DNA of 64,000 nt from Thermoguttaceae bacterium (GCA_017550965.1 JAFZNK010000240.1:1-64000), one strand, 5' to 3'; shown: positions 34,309 through 42,760, numbered from the stretch's first letter. Notes: a model not told the origin generated them from the sequence alone. Made by a program: numbers and translations.

Positions 34309-35895
34309 TCAGACGAACGACTTTAACGCCTTGACCAGCGCGTCGATATCGTCGGGCGAGTTGTATAGAGCGAGCGTCGGTCTCACGGCGCTTTCGTACC
34401 CGAACCGTCTGAGGACGGGCTGAGCGCAATGATGTCCTGTTCGCACCGCGATTCCAAACTCGTTAAGTCGCTTGCCGACTTCCTCGTCGGAATAGCCGTC
34501 GACTTTGAACGCGAACGCGGACGCTTTATTGAGCGCGGTTCCGATCGTCGTAACGCCGCGCAGCGTCGCCATTTCGCGAAGCGCGTATTGAAGCAGCTCG
34601 TGTTCCCAGCGATAGACGCAGGGCATGCCGATTTCCGACAGGTACGAGAGCGCCGCGCCGAGTCCGACGGCGTCCGCGATGCTGCCGGTTCCCGCCTCGA
34701 ATTTGTTCGGCAAAGCGTTGTAGATCGTTCTTTCGAACGTAACGTCCGCGATCATGTTGCCGCCGCCGTGATATGGTTCCGCGGCGTCGAGGAGCTCCTT
34801 CTTTCCGTAGACGACGCCGATTCCCGTCGGCGCGAAGACTTTGTGTCCGGAAAAAACGAAGAAGTCCGCGTCCAGAGCGGAGACGTTCACCGGAATATGC
34901 GCGATCGACTGAGCGCCGTCGATAAGGATTCTCACGCCGTAACGATGCGCGATCGCAATCAGTTCTTCGATCGGCGTCACCGTTCCGAGCACGTTGGAAA
35001 CGTGGGTCGTCGCCACGAATTTCGTTCGGCTCGTGAACAGTTTTTCGTACTCGCTAAGGATCAGCTGACCCGTTTCGTCGCAGGGAATTACCTTGATCAC
35101 CGCGCCCGTTTTTTCGGCGATCAGTTGCCAGGGCACGATGTTCGCATGATGTTCCAGAATCGAAACGATAATTTCGTCGCCCGGATTCAGCGTCGGCTTG
35201 ACGTAGGAATTCGCGACAAGGTTAATCGCTTCGGTCGTTCCTCTAACGAACACGATTTCTTCCGACGAGCCCGCGCCGATAAAATCTTTGACGATATTGC
35301 GAGCGTTCTCGTAAGCGTCGGTCGATCGCGCCGCCAACGCGTGCGCTCCCCTGTGCACGTTGGAATTTTCGTGTTCGTAGAAATAGGAGATTCGATCGAT
35401 CACCGCGCGCGGCTTTTGCGTCGTCGCGCCGTTGTCGAGCCAGACGAGTTGACGTCCGTTGATCTTTTCCGAAAGGATCGGAAAATCGTCTCGAATTTGC
35501 GTCAGCGTTTTGCTCCCAATTCTCACGGAATCGTTTCTCGACGCTCCTTCGTCAGGCGCCGCGTTCGCGTAAACGCTTGCGGAAGCCGCCCTTTCGGCCT
35601 CCTTCGCCTGTTCGAGCGAAACGACTTTGGGAGCGTAGGCCTGAACAGCCTCGTCGTTTGCGCTCTGGGCGTAAGGAAGGCCGAAAGGACTTTGCCAGTC
35701 GAACGCGTCGAACCCGGCGCCGCCGGGAATCGCGACCGTTTCCGGCCGAACGGGGACGGTCTCCGCGTAGGCGGCGGCCGAATCGACCCCTTCGGTCAGG
35801 TCGGGAAACAGTCGGTTGGCGAGCGCGGTCAATTCAAGCGCGGAGGGGGCTCCGGCCAATTCTTCCGGCGTCGCGTTTGGATCAGTCGTAGTCAT
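34309..35895 (-). CDS. SufS-type cysteine desulfurase, predicted encapsulin cargo, with long N-terminal extension
   Basis: Start at ATG 35895 (GGTTGGGG upstream), overlapping the 3' end of the encapsulin gene by 14 nt. 528 aa against about 406 for SufS. Residues 1-127 are an extra segment, poor in structure and Ala/Pro/Glu-rich. It has short conserved-looking patches (LELTALANRLFPDL, FDWQSPFGLPYA), as expected for the shell-binding domain of family 2A cargo. The catalytic part has the PLP lysine Lys352 (FSGHKVFAP) and the persulfide Cys490 (RTGHHCAQP). It removes sulfur from cysteine to leave a persulfide. The packaging role is inferred from adjacency and extension. Confidence 0.92.
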   Translation of the reverse strand: MTTTDPNATPEELAGAPSALELTALANRLFPDLTEGVDSAAAYAETVPVRPETVAIPGGAGFDAFDWQSPFGLPYAQSANDEAVQAYAPKVVSLEQAKEAERAASASVYANAAPDEGASRNDSVRIGSKTLTQIRDDFPILSEKINGRQLVWLDNGATTQKPRAVIDRISYFYEHENSNVHRGAHALAARSTDAYENARNIVKDFIGAGSSEEIVFVRGTTEAINLVANSYVKPTLNPGDEIIVSILEHHANIVPWQLIAEKTGAVIKVIPCDETGQLILSEYEKLFTSRTKFVATTHVSNVLGTVTPIEELIAIAHRYGVRILIDGAQSIAHIPVNVSALDADFFVFSGHKVFAPTGIGVVYGKKELLDAAEPYHGGGNMIADVTFERTIYNALPNKFEAGTGSIADAVGLGAALSYLSEIGMPCVYRWEHELLQYALREMATLRGVTTIGTALNKASAFAFKVDGYSDEEVGKRLNEFGIAVRTGHHCAQPVLRRFGYESAVRPTLALYNSPDDIDALVKALKSFV

Positions 35896-36859
35896 AGTAT
35901 TCCCCAACCTCCACGTCTTCCAGAACCGCTATCGCGTCGTCGGCAAGAATGGCCGCCGAGCAGTAGAGCGACAGGAGATACGAGGCGATTCCCTTGTCGT
36001 CGATTCCGCGGAACCGAACCGAAAGACCTCGCGAATGTTCGTTTTTAAGCCCTGCCTGGAACAGTCCGACGACGCCGCGTTTCGCTTCGCCCGTTCTGAT
36101 CAGAAGGATATTCGTCTTGCCGCTTTGAGAGGTCGGATTCTTCAGGCCGTCGACAAGCAGTTTGTCCGTGGGAACGATCGGAATACCGCGCCATGTGACG
36201 AAAGCGCCGCCGGCGATATTGACGACCACGGGCGGAACGCCGCGTCGGGTGCATTCGCGTTCAAACGCCGCGATCGCGCGAGGATGAGCGAGGAAGAAAG
36301 ACGGTTCCTTCCAGACTTTGGAGATGAGTTCGTCAAGATCGTCCGGAGTCGGCGCGCCGGTTCTCGACTGAATCCTCTGCGAATTGACGACGTTTTTGAG
36401 GAGCCCGTAGTCGTCGTTGTTGATCAGTTGGCTTTCCTGACGTTCGCGCAACGACTCGATCGCCAGCGACAGCTGTTCCTGCGCCTGATCGTAGGGAGCG
36501 CTGTAGACGTCTTCGATCGCCGTGTTGATATTGACGATCGTCGAAATGGAGTTGAGTCGGTATTCGCGCGGCTGCGTTTCATATTGAACGAATCCGTCGG
36601 GAATAATATCCGTCTTTTTCGTCTGGCTGCACAAAACGTCGAGCGGAGTCTCTCCTTCAACGACCTTGTTCACACGGTAAATACCGGAAGCCAACCCCTT
36701 GAATTCCAGAAATTTCGTCAGCCATTTTGGCGTGAGCGCGCCGAACTGCGGTCTTGTCTTGACGACGTCGGCAAGGTTGTACGCGGCGGCCGGACCGAGC
36801 GCGTTGACGTTCGAAACCGTTCTTACGCCCGAAACGGTTCTTTCAGGTTCTTTCGACAT
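35882..36859 (-). CDS. Family 2A encapsulin shell protein (SrpI-like)
   Basis: 325 aa, the usual size for family 2A. The HK97-type fold is indicated by the N-terminal arm (NALGPAAAYNLADVVKTRP), the E-loop region with DIIPDGFVQYETQPREYRL, the central helix with ESLRERQESQLINNDDYGLL, and the A-domain with GAFVTWRGIPIVPTDKLLVD. The C-terminal SVRFRGIDDKGIASYLLSLY is the segment I use to recognise the SrpI/MMPI family. It would assemble a protein nanocompartment, and the next gene encodes the desulfurase cargo. Related compartments are thought to store elemental sulfur. It has its own promoter at 36938-36965. Confidence 0.92.
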   Translation of the reverse strand: MSKEPERTVSGVRTVSNVNALGPAAAYNLADVVKTRPQFGALTPKWLTKFLEFKGLASGIYRVNKVVEGETPLDVLCSQTKKTDIIPDGFVQYETQPREYRLNSISTIVNINTAIEDVYSAPYDQAQEQLSLAIESLRERQESQLINNDDYGLLKNVVNSQRIQSRTGAPTPDDLDELISKVWKEPSFFLAHPRAIAAFERECTRRGVPPVVVNIAGGAFVTWRGIPIVPTDKLLVDGLKNPTSQSGKTNILLIRTGEAKRGVVGLFQAGLKNEHSRGLSVRFRGIDDKGIASYLLSLYCSAAILADDAIAVLEDVEVGEYYDYD

Positions 36860-36894
36860 TTCTTACGATCTCCATTTTCCTAGTGGATTAATTA

Positions 36895-36910
36895 TTTTAG
36901 TTGACTAAAA
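36895..36910. promoter_or_regulatory. Putative operator TTTTAGT-TG-ACTAAAA
   Basis: 7-bp inverted repeat at about +21 to +36 of the promoter just upstream, before the encapsulin start. A similar TTAATTGACTGTT lies by the cysK promoter (41693-41705). Both are candidate sites for the Rrf2-type regulator in this locus. Confidence 0.4.
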
Positions 36911-36937
36911 AATGATTTGGGGCAGTTCTCGTTTCGG

Positions 36938-36965
36938 ATTATAACATGCCGCCTTCGTTTGTAAA
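36938..36965 (-). promoter_or_regulatory. Promoter of the encapsulin operon, inside the preceding gene's 3' end
   Basis: TTTACA, 16 nt, TATAAT on the minus strand; the TATAAT overlaps the stop codon of the E1 fusion gene. Confidence 0.6.
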
Positions 36966-38396
36966 GACGAGGTCTTTCATCGCTTCGATTCCTCCAAGGA
37001 GCGAAAGCATCGGGCCCTGATAGCCCGCCTCGCGCAACGTGTTGATCGCCAACACGCTGCGCTGGCCCTGTCGGCAGACGAACACAAGGTCGCGGTCGGG
37101 CGAAAGTTCGTTTTGACGCCGCGCGAGCTGACCGATCGGTATGGCGATCGCGCCGGGAAAACGCAGGATCGCGCGTTCGTGCGGCTCCCGAACGTCGACG
37201 ATCGTGAGCGGATCGCCGTTTTCGATTCTGGTCGCAAGCTCTTCCGGCGTGATTCCGTCGATCGGCTCCTCGTCCTCCTGTTGTTTCAAGCCGCAGAACT
37301 CTTCGTAGTCGAAATCTTCGACTTCCGAGATCGAAGGCTCGAAACCGCAAATCGGGCAGTCGCCGTTCTTTGCCGCGTTGAGCAGGTTGAACTTCAGGTT
37401 GAGCGCGTCGATCTGTAGAATCTTGCCGACAAGCGACTCGCCGATTCCGACGATCAACTTCAACGCTTCGTTCGCCTGAACGCTGCCGACGATTCCCGGC
37501 AGAGGACTCGCCGAACCGCTTTCCGCGCAGGTCGGGAGCAGCCCCGGCTCCGGCGGATTGGGAAACAGGCATCTCAGGCACGGGCCGCCGTCGTAATTCA
37601 AGACGGTTACAAGCCCTTCGAACTGGTAGATCGCGCCGAACACAAGGGGAATTCCTCGCAACGCGCAGACGTCGTTAAGCAGGTATCGGGTCTTGTAATT
37701 GTCCGAGCAGTCGACGACCAGATCGTATCCCTCGACGACCGAGCCGACGTTATCCGCGTCGAGCCTGACGTTTTCGGCGACGACGTTGAGCTTCCGATTG
37801 ACGTTTCTGACCGAATCCCTCGCCGAGGCGACTTTTGGGCGCTTGACGTCGCGAAGCCCGTGAATCACCTGGCACTGGAGGTTTTTCAGCAGCACTTCGT
37901 CGAAGTCGACGATTTTAAGCGTTCCGACCCCCGCCGCCGCGAGGTACTGAATTACCGGCGAACCGAGCGCTCCGGCTCCGACGACGACGACTCTTGCGGC
38001 CTTGAGTCTCTTTTGGCCCTTGACGCCGATCTCCCTCAACAGGAGATGATTGTTAAACCGCTCGACTTCTTCGTCGTCGAGGACCTGGTCTTTTCTCCTT
38101 TCGTCTGAAATAACGCTCTTTGCGGGAGAGCCGCCCGCGATCAGCGGAAGGAACAAAACTTTGGAACGAGAGGACAGGTCGTCGTCCCAGCGCGCCCGGT
38201 CGGTTTTATCCTCTTCGTCCGCGTAGACCCTGATAAACGTCCTTAGTTTTCCTTCGTCGTCAAATACGATCTTCGCGCTTTCCGGGTACTCGTCGACAAG
38301 ACCGTCGAGGATCTCGCGAATCGTGTTCCCCTGAATTTCAATTTCCGCGTTTCTTGAACAAAAAGATTTCAGCGCTCCCGAGACATAAATCTTCAT
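36939..38396 (-). CDS. Sulfur carrier (Ubl)-E1-rhodanese triple fusion
   Basis: 485 aa with three parts. Residues 1-89 are a MoaD/CysO-like ubiquitin fold (MKIYVSGALKSFC...) ending LPLIAGG at Gly88-Gly89. Residues 105-350 are a ThiF/MoeB-like E1: VVVVGAGALGSPVIQYLAAAG, the active Cys region PTCAESG (Cys290), and a zinc site at Cys273/276 and Cys347/350. Residues 378-485 are a rhodanese domain with active Cys441 in CRQGQRS. The carrier's Gly-Gly is internal, so it cannot be adenylated until cut behind Gly89. A JAMM peptidase gene lies 27 nt upstream. It probably serves carrier-dependent homocysteine synthesis with the adjacent MetY-type enzyme. Confidence 0.93.
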   Translation of the reverse strand: MKIYVSGALKSFCSRNAEIEIQGNTIREILDGLVDEYPESAKIVFDDEGKLRTFIRVYADEEDKTDRARWDDDLSSRSKVLFLPLIAGGSPAKSVISDERRKDQVLDDEEVERFNNHLLLREIGVKGQKRLKAARVVVVGAGALGSPVIQYLAAAGVGTLKIVDFDEVLLKNLQCQVIHGLRDVKRPKVASARDSVRNVNRKLNVVAENVRLDADNVGSVVEGYDLVVDCSDNYKTRYLLNDVCALRGIPLVFGAIYQFEGLVTVLNYDGGPCLRCLFPNPPEPGLLPTCAESGSASPLPGIVGSVQANEALKLIVGIGESLVGKILQIDALNLKFNLLNAAKNGDCPICGFEPSISEVEDFDYEEFCGLKQQEDEEPIDGITPEELATRIENGDPLTIVDVREPHERAILRFPGAIAIPIGQLARRQNELSPDRDLVFVCRQGQRSVLAINTLREAGYQGPMLSLLGGIEAMKDLVFTNEGGML

Positions 38397-38423
38397 GATT
38401 GAATCCGCTTCTTGTGTCGATCC

Positions 38424-38843
38424 TTATATAATCAGTCTTTTTCCGCGTCGATCGCGTTTCTTCCTGTAGGCTTTGACGTCCGCGCTCGCTCCTTTGACGG
38501 CGGAAACGACGACGTACGTCATGTTCGGAATCATTCCCTTGATGTCTTCTTCGGACAATCGCGCCGGAGCGTCGGGATGGGAATGGTAGAACCCGACGAT
38601 CCGAACGCCTCGTTTTTCCGCCTCCGTTTCGCAACGGTACAGTTCAAGCGGATCGATAGAAAAGCAGACGCCGCGGTTTTCTTCCGAAACGGCGTTTCGC
38701 GCCTCCCAAATCTCCGTAACCGTCCCGTCGGCGGAGCCCAACAAGGCCCCGCAACATTCGAGCGGATAGGCTCTTTCGGCGCTTTCGAGGATCTGCGTCA
38801 GAAGCGCGTCCTCAATCGCCATTCTATCGTTGTTCATTGTCAT
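38424..38843 (-). CDS. JAMM/M67 metallopeptidase (HcyD-like), copy 1
   Basis: 139 aa. It starts at ATG 38843 with an ATGA overlap of the metY stop, so it is translationally coupled to it; ATG 38837 is an alternative. The JAMM site is complete: Glu29 in PLECCGALLG, His87-x-His89, Ser97, Asp100 (HSHPDAPARLSEED). Related to the JAMM gene at 31780 but not a close copy. In Wolinella-type protein-thiocarboxylate methionine synthesis a peptidase of this class trims the carrier next to MetY. Here the likely substrate is the Gly-Gly junction of the fusion encoded next. That substrate is inferred. Confidence 0.9.
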   Translation of the reverse strand: MTMNNDRMAIEDALLTQILESAERAYPLECCGALLGSADGTVTEIWEARNAVSEENRGVCFSIDPLELYRCETEAEKRGVRIVGFYHSHPDAPARLSEEDIKGMIPNMTYVVVSAVKGASADVKAYRKKRDRRGKRLII

Positions 38844-40081
38844 AAACTCGTTTTAATCGCCGAGATAAAATCGTCGACAAGGTCGTCGACGTCCTCAATG
38901 CCGACGCTGACGCGGATCGTGTCGTCGAACACGCCCGCAGCTTCCGTTTCTTCGCGATTCGAATGAAGGTACAGCGTCGACGCCGGATGAATGACCAGCG
39001 TTCGCAAGTCCCCGATATTGCTCGCGATAATCGCGAATTTCAACGCGTTGAGAATCTTAAACGCGCGTTCTTTCGAACCGGCCCGGAACGTGAGGATCCC
39101 GCCTCCGCGTCCGCCAAGTTCGCTTTTGGCAAGCCGTTCGAAAGCGTTCCCTCGCAACGTCGGATAGTTGACATCGACGTCCGAAAGTTCCGACAGCGCG
39201 TTGGCGAGCGCTTCGGCGTTGCGGCAAATTCGTTCCATTCTCAGCCCGAGCGTGTCCGCGCCGATATAGCTCAGAAACGCGTTCGTCGGAGCCATGCAGC
39301 CGCCGAAATTCTCCCATAAATCGGTTCTCAACCTTACGGAAAACGCGAGCTTGCCGTATTTGGAAAAATCCGACAACGCCCCGTGCTTCTTGAAATCCCA
39401 TGGGAATTTGCCCCCGTCGACGACGATCCCGCCGATCGAGTTGCCTCCGCCGTTGATATATTTCGAAGTCGAGTGAATCACGACGTCCGCGCCAAGTTCC
39501 AGCGGCCTGACCAGATACGGCGTCGCGGTCGTGGAATCGACGAACAGCGGAACGCCCGCCTCGTGGGCGACGGCGGAAACTTTGGGAACGTCCAAAATCG
39601 CCAGGGACGGATTGCCGATCAACTCCGCGAAGATCGCCCTCGTTTTGCTTGTGATCAGACTTTTGATCGTCCGTTCGGACGTTTCCCGCGCGTAAACGAC
39701 GCGAATTCCGAGTTTTTCGAAGTCGCGAAACAAATCGATCGTTCCGCCGTAAAGCCCCGTTCCCGCGATAATTTCGTCGCCGCTTTGCGCGACGGTCAGA
39801 AGCGCGGTCGTGATCGCCGCCATGCCGCTGCTCGCGGCGACCGCGCCGACTCCCCCTTCCAGTTCGTTGATCCTGCGTTCAAACGCCGCCGTCGTCGGAT
39901 TGCCGACGCGCGTGTACGCGAACCCCGCGCTCTTGTGCTGAAAGACCCTTTCGAGTTCCTCTGCGGATTCGTATCGAAACGCGTTGACTTGCGACACGGG
40001 GGGCAGGATTTCGCGTTGCGCGTACCCGAGGGACGTTTTGTCGTGCAGCAACCTGGTGTTGAATCCGTTTTTGCGTTCCAT
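38840..40081 (-). CDS. metY: O-acetylhomoserine sulfhydrylase-like PLP enzyme
   Basis: 413 aa. Cys/Met-metabolism PLP family. The N-terminal part reads TRLLHDKTSLGYAQREILPPVSQVNAFRYESA, then FAYTRVGNPT and ALEGG-like ELEGGVGAVAASSGMAA. The PLP lysine is in IHSTSKYINGGGNSIGG. The C-terminal domain ends DDTIRVSVGIEDVDDLVDDF. The length and sequence style favour O-acetylhomoserine sulfhydrylase (MetY) over cystathionine gamma-synthase, but methionine gamma-lyase cannot be excluded. With the carrier fusion and JAMM peptidase it matches the set known for protein-thiocarboxylate homocysteine synthesis. Confidence 0.85.
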   Translation of the reverse strand: MERKNGFNTRLLHDKTSLGYAQREILPPVSQVNAFRYESAEELERVFQHKSAGFAYTRVGNPTTAAFERRINELEGGVGAVAASSGMAAITTALLTVAQSGDEIIAGTGLYGGTIDLFRDFEKLGIRVVYARETSERTIKSLITSKTRAIFAELIGNPSLAILDVPKVSAVAHEAGVPLFVDSTTATPYLVRPLELGADVVIHSTSKYINGGGNSIGGIVVDGGKFPWDFKKHGALSDFSKYGKLAFSVRLRTDLWENFGGCMAPTNAFLSYIGADTLGLRMERICRNAEALANALSELSDVDVNYPTLRGNAFERLAKSELGGRGGGILTFRAGSKERAFKILNALKFAIIASNIGDLRTLVIHPASTLYLHSNREETEAAGVFDDTIRVSVGIEDVDDLVDDFISAIKTSL

Positions 40082-40150
40082 ACCGACGCTTTTGTCCCTT
40101 TCTATGCTCTCGACGGCTTCTCGCGGAGCCGCCGGGAGCGTCGTTCGCGC

Positions 40151-40597
40151 TCAGATGACGTACATGTCCCAGGCGCTCGGCGCCCTTTTCTTACACTCGC
40201 CGATAAAATCTTCCAGGGTCATGTTTTTGGTAAAATCGACGAGAAAACTGTTGATTCTTTCCCACAGGCAGACGTTCGCGGCTTCGCGCAGCCATCCGGT
40301 CGACCGACTCTCGTTGTTTTCCATTCCTTCGAGAATCGACACGTCGAGCGCGCTGAACACGTCGTACAACGTAATGAAACCGGGATCTTGCGCCAGCGCG
40401 TAGCCCCCGTTGATTCCGCGACGCCCGCGAACGTACCCCGCGCGCCTCAACATCGATAAAATGTGTTCCAGGTACTTCTTGGAAACGTCCTGCCGTTCGG
40501 CGATATCCTGAGCGGGCACGCTGGCTCCGTTTTCCGAATTGAGCGCGATATCGGCAAGCGCCAACACGCCGTAAAGCGCTTTTGTCGAAACTTTCAC
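40151..40597 (-). CDS. Rrf2-family transcription regulator (CymR/IscR type)
   Basis: GTG start at 40597 with GGAAGG upstream; the longer form from TTG 40618 adds 7 residues. 148 aa. A winged helix opens with VKVSTKALYGVLALADIAL, and the recognition region is VSKKYLEHILSMLRRAGYVRGRRGINGGYALA. It has only two cysteines in the region where IscR carries its three cluster ligands, so a CymR-like, cluster-free regulator is more likely. CymR forms a complex with cysteine synthase to sense cysteine status; its gene here lies between cysK and metY. It probably represses this locus through sites like that at 36895. Confidence 0.88.
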   Translation of the reverse strand: MKVSTKALYGVLALADIALNSENGASVPAQDIAERQDVSKKYLEHILSMLRRAGYVRGRRGINGGYALAQDPGFITLYDVFSALDVSILEGMENNESRSTGWLREAANVCLWERINSFLVDFTKNMTLEDFIGECKKRAPSAWDMYVI

Positions 40598-40681
40598 CGT
40601 CGCCGTTCCTTCCTGCAATAGCTGTGTCTTAACGTCTTTGTTAACGAACCGTTGCGATCAGTTTTCCCGTCGAAAGCGCGC

Positions 40682-41614
40682 TCAGTCCGTATAGAGCGCG
40701 GTGGAGTAGTAGCGATCCCCGCTGTCCGGAAGGAGCGCCACGATGACTTTGCCTTTGTTTTCCGGGCGTTTCGCCAACTCGATCGCGCCGTAAAGCGCGG
40801 CGCCCGACGAAATGCCGACGGAGATTCCTTCTTTTTTGGCCAGAAGCTTGGCCGTTTCAAACGCGGCTTTGTTCGACGCCTTGAAAACTTCGTCGTAAAT
40901 TTTAGTGTTGAGGACCTTGGGCACGAATCCCGCGCCGATTCCCTGGATCTTGTGCGCGCCCGCTCTGCCCTCGGAGAGAACCGGCGAATCTTCCGGCTCG
41001 AGCGCGACGACTTTGACGTTCGGGTTTTGTTCTTTGAGATATTCGCCCGTGCCGGTGACGGTGCCGCCGGTGCCGACGCCCGCGATGAAAATATCGACTT
41101 TGCCGTCCGTGTCTTTCCAGATTTCCGGGCCGGTCGTCGCTTTATGAATCGCGGGGTTGGCGGGGTTGACGAACTGGCCGGGAATGAAGCTGTTGGGGAT
41201 TTCTTTGGCGAGTTCTTCGGCTTTTTCAATCGCGCCTTTCATTCCCTTAGGGCCCTCGGTAAGCGCGATTTCCGCGCCGTAGCTCTTCAAAATACTGCGT
41301 CGTTCGACCGACATCGTCTCCGGCATCGTCAGAATGACGCGATACCCCTTGGCGGCGGCGATCGCGGCGAGCCCGATCCCGGTGTTCCCCGACGTCGGTT
41401 CGATAATGACGGACCCTTCTTTGAGCAGTCCTTTGCTTTCGGCGTCTTCGATCATCGCCTTGGCGATACGGTCTTTGACGCTTCCGGCGGGGTTGAAATA
41501 TTCGAGCTTGACCAGAACGGTCGCTTCAAGCCCAAGTTCTTTTTCGATATTGACGACCTCGACGAGAGGGGTGTTTCCAATGAGTTCGATCGCGCTTTTG
41601 TAAACGTTTGCCAT
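40682..41614 (-). CDS. cysK: Cysteine synthase A (O-acetylserine sulfhydrylase)
   Basis: 310 aa, normal length. PLP fold [17 protein letters not shown] Lys in [15 protein letters not shown], substrate loop [11 protein letters not shown], phosphate loop [12 protein letters not shown], and [12 protein letters not shown]. It adds sulfide (or carrier-bound sulfur) to O-acetylserine. It is the promoter-proximal gene of the sulfur locus. In such a locus it may take sulfur from the ThiS-like carrier thiocarboxylate, by analogy with CysM-CysO; that is inference. The usual O-acetylserine donor gene is at 33296-34255. Confidence 0.95.
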   Translation of the reverse strand: MANVYKSAIELIGNTPLVEVVNIEKELGLEATVLVKLEYFNPAGSVKDRIAKAMIEDAESKGLLKEGSVIIEPTSGNTGIGLAAIAAAKGYRVILTMPETMSVERRSILKSYGAEIALTEGPKGMKGAIEKAEELAKEIPNSFIPGQFVNPANPAIHKATTGPEIWKDTDGKVDIFIAGVGTGGTVTGTGEYLKEQNPNVKVVALEPEDSPVLSEGRAGAHKIQGIGAGFVPKVLNTKIYDEVFKASNKAAFETAKLLAKKEGISVGISSGAALYGAIELAKRPENKGKVIVALLPDSGDRYYSTALYTD

Positions 41615-41709
41615 GATTCTGCCTTATGATTTCTTCGTTTCTTACGGTTCCGGCCCCGACGCGATCATCGCGACGCCGCGTCCGGGGCGAATGTTAATTG
41701 ACTGTTGTT

Positions 41710-41738
41710 ATTATATTTTTTCGGGCCGGCGGTTGAAG
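41710..41738 (-). promoter_or_regulatory. Possible promoter upstream of cysK
   Basis: Perfect TATAAT (minus strand) with a weak -35 (CTTCAA, 17 nt). The candidate regulator site TTAATTGACTGTT overlaps the expected start of transcription. Confidence 0.4.
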
Positions 41739-41935
41739 ACGCGCCTTAACGCCGCGTCTTCATGAAGCGATTCCCCCCTGTCAGGTCTCGGCTCAAAAGG
41801 TCGACCGCCCGGCGATTCCGCGTTCGAAGGCCGTTTTTTCAACTTCCCCGAACCGTCGCAATCAACTTATCGACAATAATACACTATAATCCTACTGTGT
41901 AAATAGGTATTTTCAAAAATTTCCAAAAAAATTTT

Positions 41936-42426
41936 ATGAGAGCCGCTACCGGCAGACAAACAAGGCGACGCGTCCCACGCGAAGCGCGGATAGTCGGCGA
42001 CTGGAGTCGCCGCTCGGCTCGTAAGAGCCGAGGCCAACCAACGCGCCGCTTAAATTCAACAACAACGCGTAAATCTCTGCAAGGCGTCCCGCGCAATGCG
42101 CGGAGAGCCGATAAAACCATCGATTAAAGTCAACGTGCTTCCCAGTTTGCCTGCAGCGTCCGGGCGACTTCGCGCCCTACCGCTTGCGGCTCTTATAACA
42201 CGCCGCGCGTCGCCAGCAAAGAAGCGTCCCGCGCAAAGCGCGGATAGTCGGCGACTGGAGTCGCCGCTCGGCTCGTCAGAGCCGAGGCCAACCAACGCGC
42301 CGCTAAAATTCAACAATAGAACCAAAACCTCCGCGACGCGTCCCGCGCAAAGCGCGGAGAGCCGTCGATTGGAATCGACGTTCGGCTCGTAAGAGCCGAT
42401 AAAGCGTCGAATAAAGCCAACGCGCC
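41936..42426 (+). repeat. Palindromic repeat cluster, left of the defence island
   Basis: Several modules, each with short perfect hairpins: GGCGACT-GG-AGTCGCC, CGGCTC-GTAA-GAGCCG, CGTCGATT-GG-AATCGACG. The module with GCCGAGGCCAACCAACGCG is present twice (about 41995-42068 and 42246-42316). It also includes the dispersed core at 42144-42194. The cluster at 53489-53833 carries the same modules in the same order on the other strand. No coding sequence is convincing in 41739-42730. Confidence 0.8.
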
Positions 42427-42619
42427 GCCCCGCGGCAAATCTCTCCCAAACGACGCGAAAAAAACCGTCCTTCTACGCTGTCCTCTCAGCGAAGCCAAAA
42501 ACCAAATAGTCCTCCTGAAACAAGAAGGAAAATCGTCAAAAATCATACATTTTGGTCAATAACAGCCTAAACTACCCCATTATTACAATTCTACAATATC
42601 AAGACTTTTTGGCAAGGAG

Positions 42620-42655
42620 AACAACCTTTTTATGGCTTAAAAAGGTTGTTTTTCT
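42620..42655 (+). terminator. Terminator-like hairpin before the defence island
   Basis: AACAACCTTTTT pairs with AAAAAGGTTGTT (12 bp) followed by TTTCTC. It may insulate the island from upstream transcription. Confidence 0.6.
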
Positions 42656-42730
42656 CTAAAAAATCCACGTTTCACACATGGCCAAAACGTATACCTTTTG
42701 GTTAATCGCGCCGCTTTTCTTACCCTCTTA

Positions 42731-42760
42731 TTGACAACAATTAACCGCAAAAAATGGAAT
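42731..42760 (+). promoter_or_regulatory. Probable promoter of the defence island
   Basis: Perfect TTGACA, 18 nt, TGGAAT in an AT-rich stretch about 120 nt before the first start codon. Confidence 0.5.

Noticed and set aside
34429..36883. Long plus-strand frames opposite the desulfurase and encapsulin genes
   Set aside because: Arg-rich composition and no domain; the minus strand encodes two recognisable proteins.
42096..42392. Small ORFs in the repeat cluster before the defence island
   Set aside because: They are translations of palindromic repeats and recur wherever the repeats do.
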